Of a DNA stretch of 64,000 nucleotides, positions 7,783 through 16,654 are shown in pieces. This DNA comes from Acetobacteraceae bacterium (GTDB lineage Bacteria; Pseudomonadota; Alphaproteobacteria; Acetobacterales; Acetobacteraceae). The notes beneath the pieces were generated by a model. It made no database searches and had not been told where the DNA came from. It was given only the letters and a program-made list of their open reading frames with translations. The number at the start of each line of letters is the position of its first letter. The stretch's first letter is position 1. Position numbers and translations under genes: made by a program. The stretch spans positions 1 through 64,000 of the forward strand of contig CANGNF010000024.1 of the NCBI GenBank assembly GCA_947455205.1, read 5' to 3'.

Positions 7783-7923
7783 CGGCCACCTTCCCCCAAG
7801 GTGGCCGTCGGCGCCCGCGGCCGATGCCGCGTCCCGAACGCCTCTCCCCCCGAGAGGCATCGCCCGGGCGCCAGCCCGGCGCGGCAGCGTCCCTCCCGCT
7901 GCCGCGCCGGGCATTTCCTTTTG
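7783..7923 (+). ncRNA. Three-hairpin element with C-rich loops; candidate small RNA or 3' UTR
   Basis: Three strong stem-loops follow one another in the space after the receiver gene. Hairpin 1 is CGGCCACCTT/AAGGTGGCCG (7783-7807, loop CCCCC). Hairpin 2 is GCCTCTC/GAGAGGC (7840-7858, loop CCCCC). Hairpin 3 is a perfect 16-bp stem (7874-7889 with 7897-7912, loop TCCCTCC), followed by ATTTCCTTTT, an intrinsic terminator. All three loops are pure pyrimidine and resemble anti-Shine-Dalgarno loops of known alphaproteobacterial C-rich-motif small RNAs. No dedicated promoter was recognised, so a 3' UTR-derived RNA is equally possible. Confidence 0.45.
7874..7923 (+). terminator. Strong intrinsic terminator (16-bp stem)
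   Basis: GCCCGGCGCGGCAGCG, a 7-base loop and its exact complement are followed by a T-rich tail. It separates the receiver gene from the OxyR-like gene, whose ATG is 33 bases further on. Confidence 0.8.
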
Positions 7924-7955
7924 CACCCGGTGCCGGCTTGTGGTGCAACCGTCGC

Positions 7956-8906
7956 ATGAATTTCGCCGGGCTTTCCTTCCGCGACCTGGAATACGTGGTC
8001 AGCGTGGCCGAGCTGCGCCATTTCGGCCGCGCCGCCCAGGCCTGCGCGGTCAGCCAGCCAACCCTCTCCGCCCAGGTGAAGAAGCTGGAGGAGTTCCTCG
8101 GGCTGGAAATCTTCGAGCGCAGCGCCCGCCAGGTGCTGGTCACCGCCCGCGGCGCCGCCGTGGTGGAGCAGGCCCGGCGCATCCTGGCCGAGGGCCGCCG
8201 GCTGGACGAGGTAGTGCAGGCCGGGGGGGAGCCGCTGTCTGGCGTGTTCCGCCTGGGGGTGCTGGACACGCTGGGCCCCTACCTGGTGCCGTTGCTGCTG
8301 CAACCGCTGCGCGCCAGCTTCCCGCGCCTTCGGCTGCTGGTGCAGGAAGGTCGCGGCAGCGCCCTGCTGGCCGGGCTGGAACGTGGCGAGGCCGATGCCG
8401 TGCTGCTGGCCGCCCCGCCGCGCGAGGGCGAGCTGACCGCGCTGCCGCTGTTCCGCGAGGAACTGGTGCTGGCGGTGCCGCGCGACCACGCCCTGGCCAC
8501 GGCGCCGGCGGTGGCCCTGGCGGATGTGCCGGTGGCGGAGCTGATCCTGCCGGCCGAGGGCCACTGCCTGCGCGACCAGGTGCTGGCGCTGCTGCCGGCC
8601 CGCGCCCGGCTGGTGCGGCCGGATGACGACCTGCAGGCGGCCAGCCTGGAGACGCTCAGGCAGATGGTCGCCGCCGGCATCGGCTGCGGCTTCCTGCCGC
8701 AGCTGGCGGTGCAGATGGGCAGCCTGCTGGACGACATGGTGGCGTATCGGCGCATCGCCGCCCCGGCGGCGGCCCTGCGGGAGGTGGCCCTCTACCACCG
8801 CGCCAGCTACGGCCGAATCCGCGACATCCGCCTGCTGCGGGACGCGGTGCGCGACCGCCTGGCCGAGGCCAGCGCGGTGCAGGTGGCGACCCGCCCCGGC
8901 GGCTGA
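7956..8906 (+). CDS. OxyR-like LysR-family regulator with only one sensor cysteine
   Basis: 316 residues. An N-terminal LysR winged helix-turn-helix covers about 1-65 (FSFRDLEYVV-type start, AVSQPTLSAQVKKLEEFLG), followed by an effector domain. The peroxide-sensing signature GHCLRDQ is present (C204). The resolving cysteine expected nine residues later is Leu (L213), so the classical OxyR intramolecular disulfide cannot form. It may sense peroxide by another thiol chemistry or another signal. The ATG at 7956 was chosen because the helix-turn-helix begins right after it; the longer frame upstream runs through the terminator. No catalase or peroxiredoxin gene is adjacent. Confidence 0.88.
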   Translation: MNFAGLSFRDLEYVVSVAELRHFGRAAQACAVSQPTLSAQVKKLEEFLGLEIFERSARQVLVTARGAAVVEQARRILAEGRRLDEVVQAGGEPLSGVFRLGVLDTLGPYLVPLLLQPLRASFPRLRLLVQEGRGSALLAGLERGEADAVLLAAPPREGELTALPLFREELVLAVPRDHALATAPAVALADVPVAELILPAEGHCLRDQVLALLPARARLVRPDDDLQAASLETLRQMVAAGIGCGFLPQLAVQMGSLLDDMVAYRRIAAPAAALREVALYHRASYGRIRDIRLLRDAVRDRLAEASAVQVATRPGG

Positions 8907-9013
8907 ACCGGCCCCCGCGACCCACCCCGGCGGCGGGCGGAAATGCCGGGGGTTTGCGGATTCACCCCGCGCGCCGATATTCTCGGCCCTGACGCGCGAG
9001 ACGGAACCAAGGC

Positions 9014-10000
9014 ATGGCGAACAGCGACTGGGAAATCCCGCCGGAACTGCAACCGGACCCGACCGACCACGCCTTCGACCTGGACCTGGCATTGCGCTCG
9101 GTGGTGGGGGTGAAGGCCATGGTGCCGGCCGATGCCTTCAGCGCCAATACGCTGGGGACGGAGCGTGCCGGCAGCGGCGTGGTGATCCGCCAGGACGGGC
9201 TGATCGCCACCATCGGCTACCTGGTGACGGAAGCCGAGACGATCTGGCTGACCACCGCGGATGGCAAGGTGCTGCCGGGCCATGCGCTCGCCTTCGACTT
9301 CGAGACCGGGTTCGGCCTGATCCAGGCGTTGGGCAAGCTGGACCTGCCGGTGCTGCGGATGGAGACCGGCGAGGCCCCGCGCCCCGGGGATACGGCCGTG
9401 CTGGCCTCGGCCGGCGGGCGCAAGCATGCGCTGCGGGCCACCATTGCGGCGCGGCAGGAGTTTGCCGGCTACTGGGAATACCTGCTGGACGAGGCGATCT
9501 TCACCGCCCCGGCCCACCCCAGCTGGGGCGGCGCCGGGCTGATCGGCGGCGGTCCGGGTGGCGAGGCGCGGCTGCTCGGCATCGGCAGCCTGGTGATGCA
9601 GCAGCAGGACGGCAAGGGCCGCCGGGTGGACCTGAACATGGCGGTGCCGGCCAGCCTGCTGCCGCCGATCCTGGACGACCTGCTTTCCTACGGCCGGCTG
9701 AACCGCCCGGCGCGGCCCTGGCTCGGCCTCTACGCCACCGAGGATGACGACTGCGTCATGGTCTCCTCCCTGGCCACGCGCGGCCCGGCGATGAAGGCCG
9801 GGGTGCAGGAGGGCGACAAGATCCTCTCGGTCGGCGGCACCCGGGTGACCGACCTGCCCAGCCTGTGGCGCGCGCTGTGGGCCTGCGGCAGCGCCGGCTG
9901 CCGGGTGCGGCTGCAACTGGGGCGGGACGCGGCACCGCGCGACCTGACGGTGGTCTCGGCCGACCGGCGCAGCTTCCTCAAGGCGCCCAAGCTGCATTGA
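9014..10000 (+). CDS. S1C (DegP/HtrA-like) protein with lost catalytic triad plus PDZ domain
   Basis: 328 residues with a trypsin-like fold (AGSGVVI at 52-58, strand DGLIATIGYLV) and a C-terminal PDZ domain (about 235-315: RPWLGLY, GPAMKAGVQEGDKILSVGG). Aligned with HtrA motifs, the catalytic His is Tyr69, the Asp is Gly99 and the Ser in GNSGG is replaced in the SWGG segment by Trp171. The protein is therefore very likely proteolytically inactive. There is no signal peptide or membrane segment, so it is probably cytoplasmic, unlike DegP. It may bind substrates or scaffold through the PDZ domain. The preceding gene is the OxyR-like regulator on the same strand. Confidence 0.75.
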   Translation: MANSDWEIPPELQPDPTDHAFDLDLALRSVVGVKAMVPADAFSANTLGTERAGSGVVIRQDGLIATIGYLVTEAETIWLTTADGKVLPGHALAFDFETGFGLIQALGKLDLPVLRMETGEAPRPGDTAVLASAGGRKHALRATIAARQEFAGYWEYLLDEAIFTAPAHPSWGGAGLIGGGPGGEARLLGIGSLVMQQQDGKGRRVDLNMAVPASLLPPILDDLLSYGRLNRPARPWLGLYATEDDDCVMVSSLATRGPAMKAGVQEGDKILSVGGTRVTDLPSLWRALWACGSAGCRVRLQLGRDAAPRDLTVVSADRRSFLKAPKLH

Positions 10001-10167
10001 GCGGCCCTGGCCGCGCGGATTGCCACCCCGAGGCCGCCACCGCCCCGGCCTGAATGGCGGGGTGGGCGGCAGCGACGCTTCGCCGGCGCCACCTGAGGCT
10101 GCTTCGCAATGGCGCCGCGGGGGCAACGACCTTGCCGACCCCGCCTCCCGGCGGCATCCTCGCAACC

Positions 10168-11769
10168 ATGACGAGCCTGGATACCCTGCGCCTCCGCCGC
10201 GCCTGCCGCGCGTTGCTGGCCCCCTACGACCTGCCGGGCTCGCCCGGTGCGACCCCCGGTGCGACCTTGGGCGTGCTACGCGACGGCATGCTGCTGGCGC
10301 ATGAGAGCGCCGGCATGGCCAGCCTGGAGCTGGGGGTGCCGATCGGGGCGGAGACCTGCTTCCGCATCGCCTCGGTCAGCAAGCAGTTCACCTGCGCCGC
10401 CATCCTGCTGCTGGCGCGGGAAGGCCGGCTGAACCCGGGCGACGACATCCGCCGCCACCTGCCGGAACTGCCCGACTTCGGCGCCGTGGTGACGCTGGCG
10501 CACTGCATGCAGAATAGCTCCGGCCTGCGCGACATGCTGGAGTTGATGCGGCTGGGCGGCGTGGACCTGGCGGAGCCGGTGACGGCGGCCGACCTGCTGG
10601 CCGCGGTGGGCCACCAGGCCAGCCTGAACTTCGCGCCCGGCAGCCGCTTTTTGTACAGCAACACCGGCTTCATGCTGCTGGGCCTGGTGGTGGAGCGGGT
10701 CAGCGGCCAGCCCCTGGCCGAGTTCCTGCGCCAGCGCCTGTTCACCCCGGCGGGCATGACCCGCACCCGCCACACCCCCAGCCTGGCTGAGCCGGCGCCC
10801 GGCCTGGCCAGCGCCTATATCCCCGATGCCGGCGGCGGCTTCCGCCGGGCGCGGCACGGCTTTCCGCTGGGCGGCGAGGGCGGGCTGGTCAGCTGCGTGG
10901 AGGACCTGGCGCTGTGGACCGCCTGGCTGGCGCGCCACCCCTGGCTGGACGCGGCGCTGCAGGCCCAGGCGCCGTTCCCGGATGGCAGCCTGAACCCCTA
11001 TGCCCATGGCGTGGAGATCAGGCCCTGGCGCGGGCTGCGGACCGTGAGCCATGGCGGGCTGTGGCCGGGCTACAAGACCTGCTTCCTGCGGGTGCCGGCC
11101 AAGCAGCTGGCGGTCATCGCCATTGGCAACCACGCCGGCGTGGACGCCCACCATCTGGCCCACCAGGCCCTGGCGGCGGCGCTGGAGGGCGAGGCCGGGC
11201 TGGCCCCGGCATCGCCGCTGCCCGCGGGGCTGGACGCGCTGGCCGGCCGCTGGGTGGCGGAGGATGGCGCGGTCAACCTGGACTTCGCCCTGGCTGCCGA
11301 TGGCACGCCGATGGTGACCCAGCATGGCGTGCCCTTCGCGCTGGAAGCCGCGCCCGGCGGTCTGCTGGCGGCGCGGCGCGCGGCCCTTGCCTTCGCGCTG
11401 GAGCCGCGCGGCGACGGCCTGGTGCTGCACCTGGATGCCGGGCACCGGCTGCCGCTGCACCGCGCCCCCGCCGCGGTGGCGCCGCCTTCCGGCCTGCGCG
11501 GGCACTACCATTGCGAGGAGCTGGACGCCGACTGGACGGTGCGGGAGCGCGCTGGCGCGCTGGACGTGCTGGTGCAGGGGCCGATCCGGCATGCCGGGCC
11601 GTGGCGGCTGGAGGCGATCGCGCCCGATCTGCTGCGGCTGCACACCCCGGGCGATGCCTGGCAGGGCTGGGTGGACATGACCGTGCGCCGCAATGCCGAG
11701 GGCGCGGCCATGGCGCTGGTGGTGCATGGCGCCCGCGCGCGGGAGCAGGTGTTCAGCCGGCTGGGCTAG
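10168..11769 (+). CDS. Serine hydrolase resembling three-domain D-aminopeptidase
   Basis: 533 residues. The N-terminal beta-lactamase/penicillin-binding fold has SxxK (SVSK, 69-72), a YSN triad (Y163) and HGG (H295). Two further regions of about 100 residues follow, matching the size and layout of D-aminopeptidase of Ochrobactrum (about 520 residues, two extra beta-barrels). Such enzymes release N-terminal D-residues from peptides; other substrates are possible. The ATG at 10168 places the conserved fold properly, and the upstream in-frame extension is low-complexity. No signal peptide is seen. The 3' end overlaps the convergent DUF2256 gene by 17 bases. Confidence 0.8.
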   Translation: MTSLDTLRLRRACRALLAPYDLPGSPGATPGATLGVLRDGMLLAHESAGMASLELGVPIGAETCFRIASVSKQFTCAAILLLAREGRLNPGDDIRRHLPELPDFGAVVTLAHCMQNSSGLRDMLELMRLGGVDLAEPVTAADLLAAVGHQASLNFAPGSRFLYSNTGFMLLGLVVERVSGQPLAEFLRQRLFTPAGMTRTRHTPSLAEPAPGLASAYIPDAGGGFRRARHGFPLGGEGGLVSCVEDLALWTAWLARHPWLDAALQAQAPFPDGSLNPYAHGVEIRPWRGLRTVSHGGLWPGYKTCFLRVPAKQLAVIAIGNHAGVDAHHLAHQALAAALEGEAGLAPASPLPAGLDALAGRWVAEDGAVNLDFALAADGTPMVTQHGVPFALEAAPGGLLAARRAALAFALEPRGDGLVLHLDAGHRLPLHRAPAAVAPPSGLRGHYHCEELDADWTVRERAGALDVLVQGPIRHAGPWRLEAIAPDLLRLHTPGDAWQGWVDMTVRRNAEGAAMALVVHGARAREQVFSRLG

Positions 11770-11914
11770 CCTTGGCCGCCGCCGGCGCGGCCCGGCGGCA
11801 CCGCTCGGAGCAGTATTTCACCTGCTCCCAGTCCCGCGCCCATTTGCGCCGCCAGGCGAAGGGGCGGCCGCAGGCGAGGCAGGTCTTGCTGGGCAGGTCG
11901 GCCTTGCGGCGCAT
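11753..11914 (-). CDS. Small zinc-finger-like DUF2256 protein
   Basis: A 53-residue Lys/Arg-rich protein with [18 protein letters not shown], then YCSERCR: the two CxxC-like pairs and the Trp-rich centre of the DUF2256 family, often annotated as a probable zinc-binding small protein. The start ATG at 11914 follows the family N-terminus ([12 protein letters not shown]); an ATG at 11923 adds three residues. Its 3' end overlaps the convergent hydrolase gene. The function of the family is unknown. Confidence 0.8.
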   Translation of the reverse strand: MRRKADLPSKTCLACGRPFAWRRKWARDWEQVKYCSERCRRAAPAAAKASPAG

Positions 11915-12041
11915 CGGGGGCATGCCCGTCAGATGCGCCCGCCGCCGGGTTTCGCAACCAGGTGGCCTCAACGATCCAGCGGGCTTCACAAGCCGGCGGC
12001 AGAACGGCAGGCTGGCCCCAACGCAACGGGGAAACGCCGCC

Positions 12042-13721
12042 ATGACCAACAGCAGCTACAACGTGGGCGACCTGGTCGCCGAATTCCTGGCGCGCATCGG
12101 CGTCACCACCTGCTTCGGCATCGTCTCGGTGCACAACATCCCGATGCTGGACGGCATCGGCCGGCGCAACGCCATCCGCTACGTCATGGCCCGCAACGAG
12201 ATGGGCGGCGCCCACATGGCGGACGCCTATGCCCGCGTCTCCGGCCATCTCGGCGTGATGTTCTCCTCCACCGGCCCGGGCGCCGCCAACACCGTGCCAG
12301 GGCTGGTCGAGGCGCAGTTCGCGGGGTCCTCGATGCTGCACATCACCGGACAGACGCCGACCAAGTTCCTGGACCGCGACACCGGCAGCGTCCACGACGT
12401 GCCCGGCCAGACCGCCATGCTGGCGGCGGTCAGCAAGTCGGCCTACCGCATCCGCAGCGCCGCCGAGGCGCTGGGCGTGCTGACCCGCGCCGCCGCCGAG
12501 GCACTGACCCCGCCGCGCGGGCCGGTCTCCATCGAGATCCCGATCGACATCCAGCGCACCGTCATCGCCCGCCCGGCGGCGCTGGACACGCTGGAGCTGC
12601 CGATTCCGCCCGCCCTGGTGCCCAGCCCCGCGGCGCTGGACGAGGCCGCCGAGATCCTGCTGAAGGCGCGCCGCCCGATGCTGTGGCTGGGCAATGGCGC
12701 CAAGGAAGCCGGCGCCGAGGCGATGCAGCTGATGGCGCTCGGCTTCGGCGCCGTCTCCAGCTGGAATGGCCGCGGCATCGTGGCCGAGGACCACCCGATG
12801 ACGCTGGGCGGCCTGCACGGCAATGGCAGCCCGCGCGTGGTGCAGTTCTACGAGACGGTGGACGCCATGCTGGTGGTGGGCAGCCGGCTGCGCGCGCATG
12901 AGACGATGGAGCTCAGCCTGAAGCTGCCGAAGACGCTGATCCAGGCCGATGTGAACCCGGCGGCGAATGGCCGCACCTATGCCAGCACCTGCTTCATCAA
13001 TGGCGATGCCGGGCTGGTCATGGCCGGGCTGGCCGCCCGCCTGAAGGGTCGCCTGCAACTGGACCCCGCCTTCGCCGCCGACTTCGCGGAGATGAAGCGC
13101 CGCGCCACCGCGGAGTATTGCGACACGCTCGGCCCCTATGCCGACTTCCCCCGCCTGGTGCGGGAGGCGCTGCCGCGCGATGCGCTGTGGGTGCGCGACA
13201 TCACCATCTCCAACTCCTCCTGGGGCAACCGCATCTTCCCGGTCTATGGCCCGCGCGATGCGGTGCACCCGGTCTCCGCCGCCATCGGGCCGGGGCTGCC
13301 CATGGGCATCGGCGCGGCGATGGCGGGCCGCGGGCGCAAGGCCATCGCCATGGTCGGCGATGGCGGCTTCGCGCTGAACCAGACGGAGCTGTGGACCGCG
13401 GTGCAGGAGCGCGCGGAGCTGGTTGTCATGGTGATGAACGACCGCGGCTATGGTGTCATCAAGCACATCCAGGGCGCGCTGCAGGACGGCCGGATGTTCT
13501 TCGGCGACCTGCAATCCAGCGACTTCCAGAAGCTGGCCGCCGTGGCCGGCTGCCCCAGCTTCGTCGTCTCCCGCACCGAAGACCTGCAGGGCGTGCTGCG
13601 CCAGGCCTTCGCCACGCCGGGGCCGGTGCTGGTGGAGGTCGACATGACCGCGATCGGCGCCTTCCCGCCTTATGCGCCGTACAACGGCATGGGCATCTAC
13701 GCCCGCAAGGCGGCGGAGTAG
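12042..13721 (+). CDS. Thiamine-pyrophosphate-dependent enzyme of the acetolactate synthase superfamily
   Basis: 559 residues with the three TPP-enzyme domains. The N-terminal pyrimidine domain carries the catalytic Glu in [17 protein letters not shown] central domain spans about 190-320. The C-terminal pyrophosphate domain has [15 protein letters not shown] and MNDRGYG, the GDG...N metal-binding motif. It resembles large subunits of acetolactate synthase but stands alone: no ilvN small subunit or ilvC is adjacent. An oxalyl-CoA-, benzoylformate- or sulfoacetaldehyde-type activity is equally conceivable. The ATG at 12042 begins directly at the conserved domain. A GC-rich hairpin follows the stop. 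Confidence 0.8.
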   Translation: MTNSSYNVGDLVAEFLARIGVTTCFGIVSVHNIPMLDGIGRRNAIRYVMARNEMGGAHMADAYARVSGHLGVMFSSTGPGAANTVPGLVEAQFAGSSMLHITGQTPTKFLDRDTGSVHDVPGQTAMLAAVSKSAYRIRSAAEALGVLTRAAAEALTPPRGPVSIEIPIDIQRTVIARPAALDTLELPIPPALVPSPAALDEAAEILLKARRPMLWLGNGAKEAGAEAMQLMALGFGAVSSWNGRGIVAEDHPMTLGGLHGNGSPRVVQFYETVDAMLVVGSRLRAHETMELSLKLPKTLIQADVNPAANGRTYASTCFINGDAGLVMAGLAARLKGRLQLDPAFAADFAEMKRRATAEYCDTLGPYADFPRLVREALPRDALWVRDITISNSSWGNRIFPVYGPRDAVHPVSAAIGPGLPMGIGAAMAGRGRKAIAMVGDGGFALNQTELWTAVQERAELVVMVMNDRGYGVIKHIQGALQDGRMFFGDLQSSDFQKLAAVAGCPSFVVSRTEDLQGVLRQAFATPGPVLVEVDMTAIGAFPPYAPYNGMGIYARKAAE

Positions 13722-13731
13722 CGCGGCGGCC

Positions 13732-13750
13732 TCCCCCGGCGGCCGGGGGG
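13732..13750 (+). terminator. GC hairpin after the TPP enzyme gene
   Basis: CCCCCGG, loop CGG and CCGGGGG begin 11 bases after the stop codon. No T-run follows, so it is a weak terminator candidate. Confidence 0.4.
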
Positions 13751-13825
13751 CTTAACTTGGTGGCTTAACATTGGGGCAACGCCCTCCGGCGCAGGATCAT
13801 CGGCGCAGGTGGGGGACGGCGGGTC

Positions 13826-16090
13826 TTGGTGTCGCTGGGATTTCGAAATTGGGCTGGCGGCAACGCCCGCCGGCTTGCGGCCGCGTCCATGCACCTGCCG
13901 CGCCTGGCGGGGCTGGCCCTGGCACAGGCCCTGTTGGCCTGGGGCGTCATGACCCTGACGCGCGAGACCGGCCACGTGGCCGCTGCCTGGCCCGGCAGCG
14001 CCGTGCTGCTGGTGTTCCTGCTGGTCCGGCCGCGCGCGGAATGGCGCGGGCTGATGCTGGCCAGTGCGGGTGGCGTCGTCCTCGGCTCCGTGCTGGCGGA
14101 ACCGGCCCTGGTCCGGGCCACGGTGCTGGCGGCCTTCGGCGCGGGGGAAAGCCTGGGAGCGGCGCTGTGGCTGCGGCGGGCCGGGGCGCGCCGGCCGGAC
14201 CTGGCCCGGCCGCGCAGCCTGGTGCAATTCGCCATCGTGCTGGTGCTGGCGCCGCTGGCCAGCGGGCTGCTGGCGGCTGGCTTCATGCAGGGTTGGTACG
14301 GGGCCGCCTTCGGCGCCACGCTGCGGACCTGGTCCATGGCGCATGCCCTGGGCATGGCGCTGGTGGTGCCCCTGCTGCTGGCGCTGCTGCGCCCGGGCTG
14401 GCGCACCCGGCTGGCGCCTGGCGGGGTATTGCGGGCGCTGGGCTATGCCGGCCTGCTGGCCGCCACCTGCGTGCTGGTCTTCGGCAACAATGCCCGGCCT
14501 GGTCTGTTCCTGGTGTTTCCGCCGCTGCTGCTCATGGTCTGGCGCCTGGGCGCCGCCGGTGCGGCAACCGGCGTGGTGCTGGTCGCGACCATCGCGCTGC
14601 CCGGCACCCTGGCCGGCCATGGCCCCCTGGCCACGCTGCCTGGGCTGGCCATGCGGGTGCAGTTCCTGCAGGTCTTCCTGCTGGTGCTTTCGGCCACCAT
14701 GCTGCCGGTGGCGGCGCTGCTGGCGGCGCATCGGCGGCTGCTGGCCAGCCAGCGGCACCGGGCGCGGGAAGTCCATCGCCAGGCGCAATTGCTGGACAGC
14801 GTGCTGGCGGCGATGGAGCAGGGGCTGGCCGCCTATGACGCGCATGGCCGGCTGCTGGCCGCCCATGGCCGCTATGCCGAGCTGCTGGACCTGCCGCCGG
14901 CCCTGCTGGGGCGCGGCCGGCCCTACCTGGATGTGGCCCGCCACCTGGCGGAGCGTGGCGAGTTCGGCCCCGGCGACCCCGACGAGTTGGCGCGCCAGCG
15001 CCTGGCCTTCAGCAGTGCCGGCCGCCACCACCGGCTCAGCCGGGTCAGGCCCAATGGCCGGGGGCTGGAGATCACCGGCCGGCCGCTGCCCGGCGGCGGC
15101 TGGGTCACCACGGTTTCCGACATGACCGAGCAGTTGCAGCGCGAACGCCGCCTGGCCGAGAGCGAGGCCAGCTTCCGCCTGCTGACCGAGAACTCCGGCG
15201 ACGTGGTGGCCCGCGTCGGGCTGGATGGCCGGTTCCGCTACATCTCCCCCGCCGCGCTGCGGGTGCTGGGCTGGACACCGGATGCGCTGGTCTACCGGGT
15301 GATGATGGACTTCGTCGCCATCGAGGACCGTGCCTGGGTGGCTTCCTCGATGGCCGCGCTGACCACCGGGGAGGTGGATGAGGCGCGGGTGACCTTCCGC
15401 TTCCAGCGGTCGGACGAGAGCGAGGCCTGGCTGGAGGCGCATGCCCGGCTTGGCCGCACCGCCACCGGGGAGCCGCAGGAGCTGGTGCTGGCGCTGCGCG
15501 ACGCCACCGACCGCAAGGCCGCCGAGGCCGAGCTGCTGGCCGCCTTCGAGCAGATGGAGGCGATGGCGCAGACCGACGGGTTGACCGGCCTGGCCAACCG
15601 ACGCCGCTTCGACGAGATGCTGAGCCGCGAGTATCGGCGGGCGATGCGCGAGGGCAGTTCGCTGGGCCTGGTGCTGGTCGATGCCGACCGCTTCAAGCTC
15701 TACAACGACCACTACGGCCATGCCGCCGGCGATGACTGCCTGCGCCAGGTGGCGGTGGCGGTGGCCGCGGCGGCGCGCCGACCCGGCGACCTGGCCGCCC
15801 GCTACGGCGGCGAGGAGTTCGTGCTGCTGCTGCCCAACACCGACGAGGCAGGTGCCGCCGAGGTGGCCGAGCGGTTGCGCCAGGAGGTGCTGGCCGCCGC
15901 CGTGCAGCACATCGGCAACCCGCCCGTGGGGCTGATGACCGTGAGCCTGGGCGTGGCCAGCGTGGCCCCGGGCGCAGATGCAACGGTGGACACCGACGCA
16001 CTGCTGCGCACCGCCGATGCCGCGCTCTACGCCGCCAAGGCCAGCGGGCGGAACCGGGTTGCCACCACCGCCCTGGCGGTTGCGGCCTGA
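13826..16090 (+). CDS. Membrane diguanylate cyclase: MASE1, two PAS domains, GGDEF
   Basis: 754 residues from the outermost start. Residues about 25-310 form a MASE1-type sensor with many hydrophobic helices (WPGSAVLLVFLL and similar). A PAS-like segment lies at about 325-430, a second PAS at about 445-560 (SFRLLTENSGDVVARV), and the GGDEF domain at about 580-750. The active site is GGEEF (661-665), so the enzyme should make cyclic di-GMP. The inhibitory I-site RPGD is intact five residues before it, predicting product feedback. The start is uncertain: TTG 13826, GTG 13829 or ATG 13889, the last removing 21 residues before the first helix. There is no partner phosphodiesterase in the window. 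Confidence 0.9.
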   Translation: MVSLGFRNWAGGNARRLAAASMHLPRLAGLALAQALLAWGVMTLTRETGHVAAAWPGSAVLLVFLLVRPRAEWRGLMLASAGGVVLGSVLAEPALVRATVLAAFGAGESLGAALWLRRAGARRPDLARPRSLVQFAIVLVLAPLASGLLAAGFMQGWYGAAFGATLRTWSMAHALGMALVVPLLLALLRPGWRTRLAPGGVLRALGYAGLLAATCVLVFGNNARPGLFLVFPPLLLMVWRLGAAGAATGVVLVATIALPGTLAGHGPLATLPGLAMRVQFLQVFLLVLSATMLPVAALLAAHRRLLASQRHRAREVHRQAQLLDSVLAAMEQGLAAYDAHGRLLAAHGRYAELLDLPPALLGRGRPYLDVARHLAERGEFGPGDPDELARQRLAFSSAGRHHRLSRVRPNGRGLEITGRPLPGGGWVTTVSDMTEQLQRERRLAESEASFRLLTENSGDVVARVGLDGRFRYISPAALRVLGWTPDALVYRVMMDFVAIEDRAWVASSMAALTTGEVDEARVTFRFQRSDESEAWLEAHARLGRTATGEPQELVLALRDATDRKAAEAELLAAFEQMEAMAQTDGLTGLANRRRFDEMLSREYRRAMREGSSLGLVLVDADRFKLYNDHYGHAAGDDCLRQVAVAVAAAARRPGDLAARYGGEEFVLLLPNTDEAGAAEVAERLRQEVLAAAVQHIGNPPVGLMTVSLGVASVAPGADATVDTDALLRTADAALYAAKASGRNRVATTALAVAA

Positions 16091-16654
16091 GGCGGGTCGC
16101 GTTGGGACGGAGTCGTCCGAGCGCGTGGAGATGTCCTCAAATCAATATGCCGGAGGGCGCTGACCTAGCGCGGGCGAAGGCGGCATGCGGCGGTCCCGGC
16201 CGCCCTAGCCACCCTAGCCGCCTCGGCCGCCCCGGCGGCAGACGGGCGGGACGTCTTCCCCGGGCGCGCCGCTGGGCACGACGCGGGGGGCCGGAGATCG
16301 GTCCGGGCGAGGGGTGGCGCTGACCTGTGGTCCCCGCCGACTTGCCTTGCTGGGCAGGTTGAACATACCGGCTGGTGCACCCTGCGCCCGCGGCCGCGGT
16401 CGCGCCCATGGCCACGCGGATCCGCGGTACAGCCGGTCGTGCCGTGGCGCTGGGGAGGCAGATGGGGCCTCGCCGCGGACGCGACACGCTGCGGCCCGGC
16501 CGGAGCTTCGCGTGTCGGCATAGGGCCAGCGCCACGCCTCCCGCCTTCGCCCGCGTCGATGGCAAGCGCCGCGCCTACTGGCCTCACCCGCGGGCAGCGC
16601 GCGCGCCGGCAATCCAGCCCGCGCCGCTCCCCACCCGTGCCGGCTCTTCGCACC
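16091..16654. other. 564-base region without a recognisable gene
   Basis: It lies between the convergent cyclase and kinase genes. Several open frames exist on both strands, but all are low-complexity Arg/Pro/Ala/Gly translations typical of non-coding GC-rich DNA. An 11-base word GGCGCTGACCT occurs twice (16157 and 16316 areas), and CCCTAGCC occurs twice near 16205-16220. I found no SRP RNA, RNase P RNA, tmRNA or tRNA signature. It may be a decayed gene or hold an unrecognised RNA. Confidence 0.4.

Noticed and set aside
16157..16330. Direct repeat (GGCGCTGACCT twice) as an attachment or insertion-sequence duplication
   Set aside because: Only 11 bases, 159 apart, with no transposase, inverted ends or target-site pattern.
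16300..16400. Possible SRP RNA or RNase P RNA in the gap
   Set aside because: The conserved GGAAGG/AGCAG tetraloop region and the RNase P core words are absent on both strands.
16137..16565. 142-residue minus-strand open frame in the gene-free gap
   Set aside because: Composition is that of random GC-rich DNA, no recognisable motif, and overlapping frames of similar size exist in other phases.
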